Origin: Oenanthe sinensis
Taxonomy: Eukaryota > Streptophyta > Magnoliopsida > Apiales > Apiaceae
DNA: 64,000 nucleotides
Direction: 5' to 3'
Assembly: GCA_028671895.1 (NCBI GenBank)
Contig: CM053810.1
Span: forward strand, 35,195,501-35,259,500
Of this stretch, positions 1 to 10,900 are shown piece by piece. Position 1 is the first letter of the stretch. Each line of letters starts with the position of its first letter. The notes under the pieces were generated by a model that was given only the letters and a program-made list of their open reading frames with translations, was not told the origin of the DNA and made no database searches. The translations under genes were made by a program, and so were the position numbers.

Positions 1-247
1 TAACTGTACTAGTGAATCAGTTGAAGCTAATCTACGGATTAGAGTTGTGTAGCACCTTCGTGGTTTATATTAATAAAACGATATATTCCTCGAACGAACT
101 GTGTTTGTGTTAACTGTGTGCATACCTTGTGTTTGATTTAATATCTGTTCGAACTGTCAATTAGTCCATAACAAATCATTCCGCGAATAATTTATAAATT
201 GGACAATATCGTATTCAACCCCCCTTCTACAATATTTGGGACTAACA
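1..247 (+). repeat. Element A 5' LTR, 3'-terminal part
   Basis: Ends in ...GACTAACA directly before the PBS. Colinear with 13210-13456 with a single substitution near base 230. Contains AATAAA at about 73-78, a plausible polyadenylation signal. The upstream promoter part of this LTR is not in the window. Confidence 0.93.
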
Positions 248-249
248 AT

Positions 250-260
250 TGGTATCAAAG
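250..260 (+). other. Element A primer-binding site
   Basis: TGGTATCAAAG, two bases after the LTR end, is close to the complement of the 3' end of initiator-Met tRNA (usual plant copia PBS TGGTATCAGAGC). It fixes the LTR boundary at 247. Confidence 0.85.
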
Positions 261-404
261 CTTACTGATTGAGTTTACAAATCAGGATCTATTGTTCGGA
301 CTTCAGTATTAAGCTTCTGGAATTTTTTCGCGAATTTTTTAATTTTCAAAATATTTCACTCAGAAATTTTTTGAACTTTAAATAATTTTGAAAAGTTCAA
401 TATC

Positions 405-2951
405 ATGAGTTCTCAGAAAGTAGGAAGTATTAAGGTTCCTCAGTTTGATAGAGTGAATTATAATCTCTGGAAAAAGAAGATGACCCTGTTTATTAAGGCT
501 GCAAATCTGTTGTACATGGGTATCTTAGAGAACGGACCGTTTGTACCAATGAAGATGATTCCTGAATCTACAGTGGACGGAGTAAGAGTTCCTCAAAGGT
601 CTACTCCAAAGGATCCTACAGAGTTCACTGATACAGAGAAAGAAATTGTTGCATTGGACATAGGCCTTCAGTTGATTATTGTTGACTCAATGGATGAAGA
701 CATGTGCCATCAAATTCTAAATTGTATATCTGGAAAGCACATGTGGGAAACCATCGAACTGATTATGGAAGGAACAGAAGAAGTAAAAGAGAACCGGTTG
801 GATATACTGACATCAAGATATGAAGCGTTCAAATCTACTCCTGGAGAAACAATCACTCAAGTCTTTGAGCGATATAATAAATTGTTAAATGAATTGAGTA
901 TCCAGGGGAAGAACTATCCGTTAAGGGAAACGAACAGGAAGTTTATGTTGACTCTTCCACATCATGTTGAGCATAAGGTTTCTTCAATTAGAGAAAGGGA
1001 CAACTTCAATGTTATGCCCCTTGAAAAGCTATATGGAAAATTGAAGACTTATGAAATGGAACAAGAACAGAGGTTGATTATCTATGGTTCCGGCTCAGTG
1101 GACAGTAAGAGTGCAGCACTAATGAAGACCACATCTCTTGTGGCAGATGAAGTGAAGACTTCTGAAGCAAAGGTTGTTGAAACCAAGATTGGTGGAGAAT
1201 TGATCATTGAAGCTGAAATGGCTACAGAATCACAAGCTGAAAAGGAAGATGATTTTTATACATTGGAAGAGCTTGATGAGATGGAAGACAAATCTATGGC
1301 GTACTTGGCAGGGCGTTTCAAGCATATAAGATTCAGAAGGAATCCCAAGTACAAGAAAAGTTTTGGTAGCAGATTTCAGAAGACAGGATCATTTTCGGGA
1401 TCCAACTCAAGAGGTGGTTACAAGTCAAACATGGTAGACCGTAGTAAGTTCCGGTGCTACAACTGCAATGAACTAGGGCATTTCGCCACTGAATGTAAGA
1501 AACCGAGACAAGCAAAAGACAAGAAGGTTTATGAGAAGAAGAGTTCCTACGAGAAGAAAAGCTATGATGAGTTGAAAAGGGAGAATGAGAAGTTGAAACA
1601 GAGATTGGATGCTTTGGTTGCAAAACAACAAGGCAAGGCTTACATTGTTGAAGGTAGAAGCTGGGATGACACAGATTCTGAAGAAGAAGAATATGGAAAT
1701 CTTGCATTAATGGCAGACACTTCAGAAGAATCTCCATCATCAGCACAGGTACCTATTCTCACCACTGTAGATATGTCTCTATCTGAATATAAAAATACAG
1801 TTAATGACTTGAGTATAGAGATGTTTAACATTCATACAAGCATGCTAGCTTCTGAAGCAGAAAATGTTAGACTAGTTGCGAAGATTAAAAAGCTAGAATC
1901 TGGAAAGGAACAACTAGAGCTTGTAGGAATCACAGTTAATGACCTTAAAGAAAGAAATGAATATTTAGAGAATAAGGTTAACTGTAATGCAGAGGTTGAG
2001 ACAGCACTTATGGCTAAGATTTCTGAGCTAGAGTTAAAATTGGAAGCTTTTAAGAACTCAGCTAATATTGCTAAAGACATAATGGATAAGCAGAGCTTAG
2101 ATAACAAGACATGTATAGGCTTTAACTACGATGAACATAAAAGGAATAAGAAAAAGGATAAAAGGAATATAACTTTCAATGCTTCTAGTACTGTTTTATT
2201 AGAAAATGAAAATGTTCCTTTTGTCATTAAGAAAAGTAGTAATCCTATCTTTAAGCTCCCACTCTCAGAACCCTTAGACGAAGATACTATCGTATGGAAA
2301 CAAGAAATGCTTGTTGAGGATAAGTTAAAAGAGAAAGAAGTTGAGGAAAATAATGTAGAAGAAGTTACACCTAATGAGCCAGTTAAAACTGAATATGCTA
2401 AAACTGAATTAGGTGGTAACAAGAACAAGTTAAATAGTAATAGGAATGGGAAAGTAGGTGTTAAAATTGCTAATTCTGCTACACATGCACCCACTGCACC
2501 TAGGAAATTGTGTACTAATTGCAATTCTGCTGGACACCTTAGTCATGCATGTAATAAGGTTAAAGTAGAATCTAATATTCCTGTTGTGCAGAACATGTTT
2601 AGCATGAATAGTTTTCATTTGCCTTGTGGTATTACTGGATGTATGCCATGTGCTTTTAATATTATGCATGCTTATTTTAATTTGATGAATGCATCTACTT
2701 CTAGTAATTGCATAGGCATAGAAAGAAGCATGAATAAGAAAAAGGTAAGGGCAAAGACTGCTAGTCCTCCTAAGGTTAGGAAGGAGACTCAATCTCCTAA
2801 GCCAAAAGACAAATCTGTCAAGGCAAAGGAACATGATTCGAGTTCAGTCAAAGTAGAACTTAAAGATGTGAAAACTGAACCTGTTACACCATCTGCAAGA
2901 ACCTCTAAATTTCTTGGACCCAAACAAGTTTGGGTTCCAAAGAAACCTTAA
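405..2951 (+). CDS. gag: Element A Gag, 848 aa, two zinc knuckles
   Basis: Capsid-type protein of a copia element. The N-terminal part (about residues 5-240) is the UBN2-type copia gag domain, opening with a start near IKVPQFDRVNYNLWKKKM. A CCHC zinc knuckle C-x2-C-x4-H-x4-C lies at residues 351-364, and a second well-formed knuckle at 703-716. Between them, residues about 457-567 are a heptad-rich likely coiled coil. The C-terminus is basic and ends in GPKQVWVPKKP, the usual end of gag before protease in this lineage. The first ATG after the PBS (405) is taken as the start. The ORF is intact. It overlaps the pol frame by 22 nt, with pol at -1. At 848 aa it is much longer than ordinary copia gag, as expected for Sireviruses. 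Confidence 0.93.
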   Translation: MSSQKVGSIKVPQFDRVNYNLWKKKMTLFIKAANLLYMGILENGPFVPMKMIPESTVDGVRVPQRSTPKDPTEFTDTEKEIVALDIGLQLIIVDSMDEDMCHQILNCISGKHMWETIELIMEGTEEVKENRLDILTSRYEAFKSTPGETITQVFERYNKLLNELSIQGKNYPLRETNRKFMLTLPHHVEHKVSSIRERDNFNVMPLEKLYGKLKTYEMEQEQRLIIYGSGSVDSKSAALMKTTSLVADEVKTSEAKVVETKIGGELIIEAEMATESQAEKEDDFYTLEELDEMEDKSMAYLAGRFKHIRFRRNPKYKKSFGSRFQKTGSFSGSNSRGGYKSNMVDRSKFRCYNCNELGHFATECKKPRQAKDKKVYEKKSSYEKKSYDELKRENEKLKQRLDALVAKQQGKAYIVEGRSWDDTDSEEEEYGNLALMADTSEESPSSAQVPILTTVDMSLSEYKNTVNDLSIEMFNIHTSMLASEAENVRLVAKIKKLESGKEQLELVGITVNDLKERNEYLENKVNCNAEVETALMAKISELELKLEAFKNSANIAKDIMDKQSLDNKTCIGFNYDEHKRNKKKDKRNITFNASSTVLLENENVPFVIKKSSNPIFKLPLSEPLDEDTIVWKQEMLVEDKLKEKEVEENNVEEVTPNEPVKTEYAKTELGGNKNKLNSNRNGKVGVKIANSATHAPTAPRKLCTNCNSAGHLSHACNKVKVESNIPVVQNMFSMNSFHLPCGITGCMPCAFNIMHAYFNLMNASTSSNCIGIERSMNKKKVRAKTASPPKVRKETQSPKPKDKSVKAKEHDSSSVKVELKDVKTEPVTPSARTSKFLGPKQVWVPKKP

Positions 2952-5900
2952 TCACTTTGTGGTTGCAGGGCATAGATACTAATGAAAAAGTCATGTGGAT
3001 TCTGGATAGTGGATGTTCAAGGCACATGACAGGAGACAAGTCCCTGCTGACCAATATAGTTGAGAAGACCGGCCCAGTTGTAACCTTTGGAGATGACAGC
3101 AAAGGCTTTACTAAGGGATATGGTAGTCTGGAAGTTGGAAATGTCATCATTGAAAATATCTCTCTTGTTGACGGTCTGAAGCACAACTTGCTGAGCGTCA
3201 GTCAATTTACAGATAAAGGATATAATGTGGACTTCAGGAAGGAAAAGTGTATGATCACCAATAGGAAAGATGAAAAGCTTGCTCTTAAAGGAGTAAGAAA
3301 AGGAAATCTGTTCGTAGCTGACTTAAACACTGCAAGCAGAGGAGAAGCAAATTGTTTCTACAGTAGAGCATCCTCTGAATTGAGTTGGTTATGGCACAGA
3401 AAACTATCTCACCTGAACTTCAAGGCGATGAATTCTTTAGTAAGAAGAGAATTGGTGAGAGGGTTACCACAGATAGAATTCTACCAAGAAGGACTCTGTG
3501 AAGCATGTGAAAAGGGTAAGTCAAAGAAGGCGTCACATAGAAGTAAGGACATGTCAAGCATCAGCGAACCTCTCCAGTTGATTCATATGGATCTGTTTGG
3601 ACCGGTTAATGTCATGTCAGTTTCAAAGAAGAAATATGCATTAGTGATTGTCGACGACTACTCCAAGTACACGTGGGTGTTGTTTTTGCATTCTAAGGAT
3701 GAAGCACCTCAAATGGTAATCGATCACATTAAAAAGATTGAGGTGGAAGCTGGATTGCCTGTGCGGACGATCAGATCAGATAATGGAACTGAATTCAGAA
3801 ATGCAGTTCTAAATGAATTCTGCACGGAGCAAGGAATTTCAAGACAATACTCAGCCCCAAGAACTCCACAGCAGAATGGAGTGGTAGAAAGGAAAAATAG
3901 GACTTTGATTGAAGCAGCAAGGACAATGCTAAGCCAGTCAAAGCTACCTACATACTTTTAGGCAGAAGCAGTCAACACAGCTTGTTACACTCAAAATAGG
4001 ACCCTGATTAATAAAGATCTAGAAAAGACATCCTATGAGATTATGACCAACAAAAAGCCATCACTGAAGTACTTTCATGTGTTTGGTGGAAAATGCTATG
4101 TATTGAAAGATGAACATCTGGGCAAGTTTGATGCTAAAGCAGATGAAGGGATTTTCCTTGGTTACTCACTAGAGTCTAAGACGTACAGGGTATATGTGAT
4201 TGAAACTCATAAGGTCATTGAAAGCCTTAATGTAACGTTTGACGACACCAAACTCCCAAGTCTTCAAAAGGATAAAAATTCTGAATCTCTGGAAATTGAA
4301 AATCTATCAGAATACTACTTAGGAGATGAAGACGTACCTGGTGCTGTATCTGGTAATCATGAACACACGAAGATTGATAATCCAGAGAAAAGCAGTGGAA
4401 GTGTTGGTAATACCACACAGTCACAGTCACAGTCTGTATTTCAAAATCAGTCTGTTACTGAACCTGCTAGCTCAACTGGTGGATCATCAAATAATGAAGG
4501 CAGCAACTCAGGGGGAGGTGAAGAAGGATCAGCTAGTCGCTCTCAACACAACTACGAAGAAGGACAATCATCAAGGGCTAATCTGCCTAGACAGAGGGTA
4601 TGGAACAGAGATCATCCCTTTGAATTAATCATTGGTGACCCAGAGAGTGGTGTGAGGACTAGAAGAGCAACGGAAAATGAATGTATGTATTCTGGTTTTC
4701 TATCAGAGGAAGAACCTAAAAAGGTTGAAGATGCTCTAGAAGATCCAGATTGGGTGATTGCGATGCAAGATGAACTCAATCAGTTTGATAGGCAGAAAGT
4801 TTGGAAACTGGTACCCAGACCTAAAGACAAATCTGTTATTGGCACTAAATGGGTATTCAGGAATAAGTTGGATGAAGATGGCATTGTTACGAGGAACAAG
4901 GCCAGACTGGTTGCTAAGGGGTATTCTCAAGAAGAAGGAATAGATTATGACGAGACCTATGCACCAGTAGCAAGACTTGAAGCCATCAGGATGTTTTTGG
5001 CATTCGCAACACATTCAGACTTTAAAGTTTATCAAATGGATGTGAAGAGTGCATTCCTGAATGGGGAGCTGGAAGAAGAAGTATATGTAGAACAACCTCC
5101 GGGTTTCGAGAACAAAGATCATATGGACTTTGTGTACTTCCTTTTTAAAGCTCTTTATGGACTCAAGCAGGCGCCTCGAACATGGTATGAAACACTATCT
5201 GAATTTTTAATTGAAAATGGTTTTATCAGAGGTGTTATAGATAAGACTCTCTTTCATAAAATGCACAAAAATAATTTGATATTAGTTCAAGTGTATGTTG
5301 ATGATATTATATTCGGTTCTACTAATGATGAGCTATGCAAGAGATTTGCTAAGTTAATGCAGAGTAGGTACGAGATGAGTATGATGGGCGAGCTTACTTT
5401 CTTCCTTGGACTACAAGTGAGTCAGAAGAAAGATGGGATCTTCATTTGCCAGGCAAAGTACATCAGAGATCTTCTAAAGAAGTATGGACTTGAAGATTCA
5501 GCCCCCGCCAAGACTCCAATGCCAACTGCCACAAAGCTTGATGAGGACAAATCAGGTAAATCTGTCGACATCACAAGCTACAGAGGTATGATTGGATCTC
5601 TACTTTACTTAACTGCAAGTAGGCCAGATATTATGTTTTCAACTTGCTTATGTGCACGGTTCCAAGCTAACCCAAAAGAGTCTCACCTTATAGCTATCAA
5701 AAGAATTTTTAGATACCTGAAGGGTACTCCAAATTTGGGAATTTGGTATCCTAAAGGTACTGGTTTTGACCTAATCGGCTATACAGACTCGGATTTTGCA
5801 GGTTGTAAGATTGATAGGAAGAGTACTTCTGGAAGCTGTCAATTCTTGGGAAGAAGATTGGTCTCATGGTATAGCAAGAAGCAGCACTCAGTGTCTACCT

Positions 5901-6238
5901 CAACAGCAGAGGCAGAATACATCGCAGCAGGTAGCTGTTGTGCTCAGATCCTATGGATGAGAAACCAACTCCAAGACTATGGCTTTATGTTGAACAAGAT
6001 TCCAATATTCTGTGACAACACAAGCGCCATAGCTATAACCAACAATCCGGTTCAGCACTCACGAACCAAGCACATTGATATCAGGTATCACTTTATACGA
6101 GAGCATGTCATGAATGGAATTGTGGAGTTGCATTTTGTACCCACAGAACAACAACTTGCAGACATCTTCACGAAACCACTAGACGAATCTACTTTCTCTA
6201 GGTTGGTTAGTGAATTAGGGATGTTAAATTTAAATTAA
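2930..6238 (+). pseudogene. pol: Element A Pol (protease-integrase-RT-RNase H), one in-frame stop
   Basis: The open frame is in -1 relation to gag. No ATG marks the start; the frame opens at a TTG at 2930, and the protease motif WILDSGCSRHMTG follows (DSG near 3004). Then come the pre-integrase zinc domain (HRKLSHLNF...CEAC), the integrase core with D at about 3588, D at about 3778 and E at about 3890, a TAG stop at 3959-3961 where relatives have Trp (YF-W-AEAVN), the integrase C-terminal region, an acidic and Ser-rich linker, RT with YVDD at 5293-5304, and RNase H (TDSDFAG, STAEAEYI, CDNTSAI). The frame is the same before and after the stop. Everything else looks functional, so the stop is either the only lesion or read through. 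It ends in ...SELGMLNLN. Confidence 0.93.
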
Positions 6239-7927
6239 TTTTTGTTTGCGAGGAGTTGTATGGATTCACAAGTTATTGAATTTTTATATCCAAAGGACTT
6301 GTGAACTCCAGTCTAACTTATAATCTCGGGCTTATGAATATCAATGTTAATTATCATAAGTATACCAGTTATGCTTTGTGGCAATTATTCGATATAGCAT
6401 AAGTAGTTAACTGCTACATAAGTGTTTGTAGTTAACAAGAAGCATAACAGTCTGTGGTTTAGAATTAATTGGTGGATGTCAATATGATGAGATCTGGCTG
6501 AGAGATTCTATATCAGACAGGTTGTGATCTTTAGTGAAAAATTGGTTGTACAAACTTGTTTATTTAATGTACTGGTTATCACTGGAAAAAATGTGTAGCA
6601 ATTACTTTTCATGATCTTATTTTGCATAACTGACATTATGTTAATTCATAGTATGCTTGTATGATCGTTTGGATTGTGATTGGGTTGGTTTAAAATTTTT
6701 GGAAATTTTAAAAGTAACAGAATATGGAACAAAAATTTTTTTGGTTCCAAAGATTTTAAAGCAACCACCTGTGTTTATTAGTATTATTATAATAATTATT
6801 AATATTGTCTGTTTGTGAATTTCAAATTGGATTATTATTAATTCGATAGTTATTTCCAAATTAAGATTCTAATATTTCTATTTTAGGAATATTAATTCTT
6901 TAATTTAAGAAATCTCTATTTAATTAATTTTATGAATATTTGAAATTATTTTGTAAGTGTATTTAAATGATTTTTATTTTTAAAACTCTCGACAGTTACA
7001 ATTAGATATATTTTTTCGTAACCATCGAAGTGGTTTTAAACAGTACTCGATAGTTATAAAAAAATATATTATATTATAACAGTCGAAGTAGTCTTTTGGT
7101 TAATATATAATAAATAAATAAATAAATAACTATCCATCTCGATAGTTACTATATCTATCTGGTTAATTATTTTATCTGCTTCGATAGTTAATTTTTTAGC
7201 TAACCGTCGAAGTTGACAATTTTATTAATTAACCTTTCGATAGTTACGTATTATATATTAGTGTACATCTCGATAGTTACTTTTATTTTATTATTTTTGA
7301 TAACCATCGAGTTGTTTAAAAAAAAACAAAAAAAAAACAAAAAAAAAAAACAAAAAACAAAAAAAATAAATAAAAAGAAGTGGCCAGTTAAGTCATCTCG
7401 ATAGTTGTTAACTACATATATATATTAACCATCGAGTTGTTTCAGGGTCACGTGGTCTGGGGCCCGTGAACAAATTTTTTGTTTTCTCTGTTTTCCAACT
7501 CGCCAGTTAACTAGATATATATATATAGTTTCCATTTCTCTCGATAGTTAGCTGTTCTTAACTGTCGACCAAAAACTTGATTTTTGACCTTCATTTTTCT
7601 ACCATTCTAGTACTAGTTTTGAAAATCTAAACCGATAGAATTGTAGATCTAGTCATCCCGAATTATTTGATACCAGCCTTGTATCGTTTGGTTTCAGTTT
7701 TGTTTCGGGTATTTCAAACTTTGGGATTTTTTCTAGGGTTTGTTTGAGGTCCAAAAATCACAAAAAAATAGTTTCACCGTTCAAATCTCTCCTAGTTTAG
7801 CACATATTTTTTTCACGATTTTTGGAGGAGTTTTGAATTTTAGTGTTTTCGGTTCGTTATCGAGTCTAATTAAATTCGTAATTAATTGTTTAAAGTTAAA
7901 ATTTTCGATAATTTTTACTAGTTAAAA
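6239..7927 (+). other. Element A pol-ORF3 spacer, non-coding
   Basis: About 1.7 kb of AT-rich DNA with no believable ORF. Bases 6239-6985 show nothing specific. Bases 6987-7569 hold the short-motif array listed separately. Bases 7317-7375 are an A-rich low-complexity run (As broken by single Cs). Bases 7570-7927 lead into ORF3. A spacer here is usual for Sireviruses, where ORF3 is thought to be expressed separately from gag-pol; how it is expressed here cannot be read from the sequence. Confidence 0.75.
6987..7569. repeat. Array of TCGATAGTTA-type motifs in both orientations
   Basis: About 14 copies of TCGATAGTTA or close variants alternate in part with the reverse form (AACCATCGA, AACCGTCGA, AACAGTCGA). 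Examples start near 6989, 7050, 7140, 7181, 7205, 7236, 7271, 7304, 7399, 7430 and 7541. Because forward and reverse copies face each other, neighbours can pair as hairpins. The same motif, mostly as CTCGACGGTTA, fills part of the 3' LTR (12541-12976). Confidence 0.85.
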
Positions 7928-10900
7928 ATGGTTGGAATTTTTACTATTACCAAAACGAATTTAGTTGCCGAGTTTGACATTCAGTCCCTTCCTGCTAATT
8001 ATCGGGCCTGGGCACGAGTGTTACTCGAATATTCTCGAGTGAGGTATGCCTTAGTAACAGACGTGACATTAAATCATAATATGCTACGAGACTGTTACTG
8101 TTCTGCATATAACTCTTCAGTTATTGATGAACTGGCTTTTACATTTAGTATTGCTAATCGGGAAATCCGGGTGACGGAGCTAGATTTGAATCGTATATTA
8201 AGATTCCCTGAGCATAATCTAGTCCCTTATCCCAATTCCGAACAATTAACTCAGTTCTTCACGACTATCAACTACGTAAATCCTAATCTCCACGACTCAG
8301 GTGAAAGGTGTAAACATCATTTACCTAAGGAATGGAATTTCTTTTTCCACACTCTTATGCAATGTTTCTCTTACAAAAAGTTCAACACACACAGTATTTC
8401 AAGTTTTTATCGAACTTTAGGCTTCAGTGTTGCTAATAATTGTAGGATAAATTTTGGTAGGTTATTATTGAATCAGATGTTGTATGTTATGGGATCGGTG
8501 GAGTACAGAAACCTTCAAATCACTAATGTTGAGTGTTACTTTCCACGATTCCTACAGCTTATCCTTAATGATCTAACGACTAACGAGGAAAAACTATTAT
8601 ATACTAGTAGTGTTACCTCTTTGTGTATGAAACAGAAAAACAGGATAGCCACCACTCTGAACAATAACAGAAACTACATCAACGAAGCACCTGCTCAAAT
8701 GACTGAATACATGCAGGGTTGTGTAGTGGACATGGAAAGAGACGAGCCTCAAGGGCCTCAAAAAGATGATCAGGTCCCTGAACCAGTGCAAGAATCAGTT
8801 CCAGTAGCTACTCCTGTAGAGGATTTAGCTCAAGAAGAGGAAGTGGTTCAGGTGACAGAGGAATTACAAATTTCAGAAGATGGATTTCAAAGTATATCTG
8901 GAGGAGATTCTATAGGTCATGCTGACTGTCAGAAATCATATCATCCTTGGACTCCTACAGGTAGTACTCAAGGTAGTCTTCATGTCTCTGACTCTTCAGC
9001 TTATTCTAATTTGCAAGATCTTTTTGGAGAAAGTGTCATGAACCTATCAGCTGAGCCCTCTGTGGCTGTAGGACAAGGCAATGAATCTGAAACCCAACAG
9101 ATTCTAACCACTGCCTCAGAACCAAACACTATAAACACCTTACCTTTATCTTCTCTCCAACCCCTAAAAAGAAAATTTGTGAGTGAGGGAGATAGTGCCT
9201 CAGAAGCACCACATAAGGAAAGTGAGGGAACCCAAACAGCTCTACCTCTGACTAGACGTCGATTAGAAGAACCTGAGGTATCTGTTAGCCCATCTATACC
9301 CTCTCAAAAGGATATAGAGCTGAAAAAGGCAAATACACAGTCTCTGGGGACATCCTCTCAACAGGGTGAACCTATTGAAATTCGCCCGTCAGCTAGGGCA
9401 TCTGAAAGAGTGTCAATAATTGAGCCTCCAACCAAGTTTTATGTTGCACTGAAAGGAGCACACACACAGGAGGAATTGACGGATGTTGCTACTACTGTAG
9501 CAGAACCTATACAGGTAGATCCTGTACAGGTCATGCCTTCACAGGATATTGCGGGAGTCACGGGTCCTTCATTGCTAAACATTACAGGATCCAATGTGAT
9601 AAGCCCCCCAGGAGGAACATTCCTGGCTCCTAATAAGGAGGTCTCCACCACTATTAGTGGAAAGGAGAAGCAACTACTTGGCAATAGTTCTTCGGATGAG
9701 CCATTTAGGATTTTAACTGCAGGTACAGAAGACTTGCTGGAGTCAATGAGAGTGAGTGAAACACCAACAGAACGTTTGAGTGATCATAATTCACCCACAC
9801 CCCTAAGACCGAGTGAGAGAATTGAGAGACAAACACCTACAGAACCTGTCAGTGAGACACCTACCAGCCAAATAAATACCCTCACAATGCACACACAATC
9901 TCTAAGTCAAAGGGTTTATAACCTGGAGACTACTGTCACCGAAATGAAATCTGAATTTCACAGCAATGTCATGGAAATAAAATCTGTTCAGTACAACATG
10001 TTGCAGGATTTGCAGAATTTCAAGACGGATATGAAAAAGTTTGTTACAGATTTGTTTGAAATGTATAAATCTCAAACTACTCAAATCCCTGTCTTGGAGG
10101 ATAACACAACTAAGGGGGAGATGATAGTGCGAGAACAAGAAAAAGAATCTGGTGCAGAAATGAGGAGTAAAGACAAAGGTAAAGGAAAGTTGGTAGAGGA
10201 AGAAGCAAACATCACATCTCAGGGGGAGCAAAATATACCGCTGGAGGTCAGGCTTACACTTGAAGAAGGAGAAATATGGGAACCTTCTCATACAGCTCCT
10301 ACAGCTCAGGAAGATGATGTGTTTGATGAATTTGTCAATGATGCCGCTTATCAGTTCACCGAAACGGAATTTGTGGAAACATTTGGTTTGCTAGATGCGA
10401 ATCAATCCAAAATAAGGGCATATGAAATAGCTCGAATGTCTCAGGAAAAAATCAGAAAAGAACACTTCAACCACTACATTGAAAGAAGACAAAGGCCGTT
10501 GATGTTATCAAGAGAAGGAAGTGCATGGGATCAGGCTAGGAGTCTTTTGCAGAAACCAGAATTAGGAATAATTCAAAATGAAGATCAAAAAGTTCTGGAA
10601 GCACTGCAAGAAGCTCACAAGAGTCATCCATCAATAAACCAGTTCTTTCATGCACTAAGACAGACTATCAAGTTGATATTCATCACGACCAACATCAATG
10701 GATGGAAGATTCAGATTCAGTTCAATAATTCGACCACAAAGACCATTTCTTCGAATTTCATCAAGTTGAGGTCTCTAACAGAATTGTATGTCATGAAGAT
10801 TAGGACGGACAAGAGATCTCATGTGAATGAACTTCTTACTGATATGATTGAAGATCAGATGAGCAAAACAGCAGCAGAAGTTCACACAACTCCTTATACA

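Noticed and set aside
1333..2834. Antisense and alternative-frame ORFs across element A gag
   Set aside because: Shadows of the 848-codon gag, with no domain and no start context.
7213..7404. 63-codon ORF in the element A spacer
   Set aside because: Made of the TCGATAGTTA array and a poly-A-rich run; low-complexity translation.
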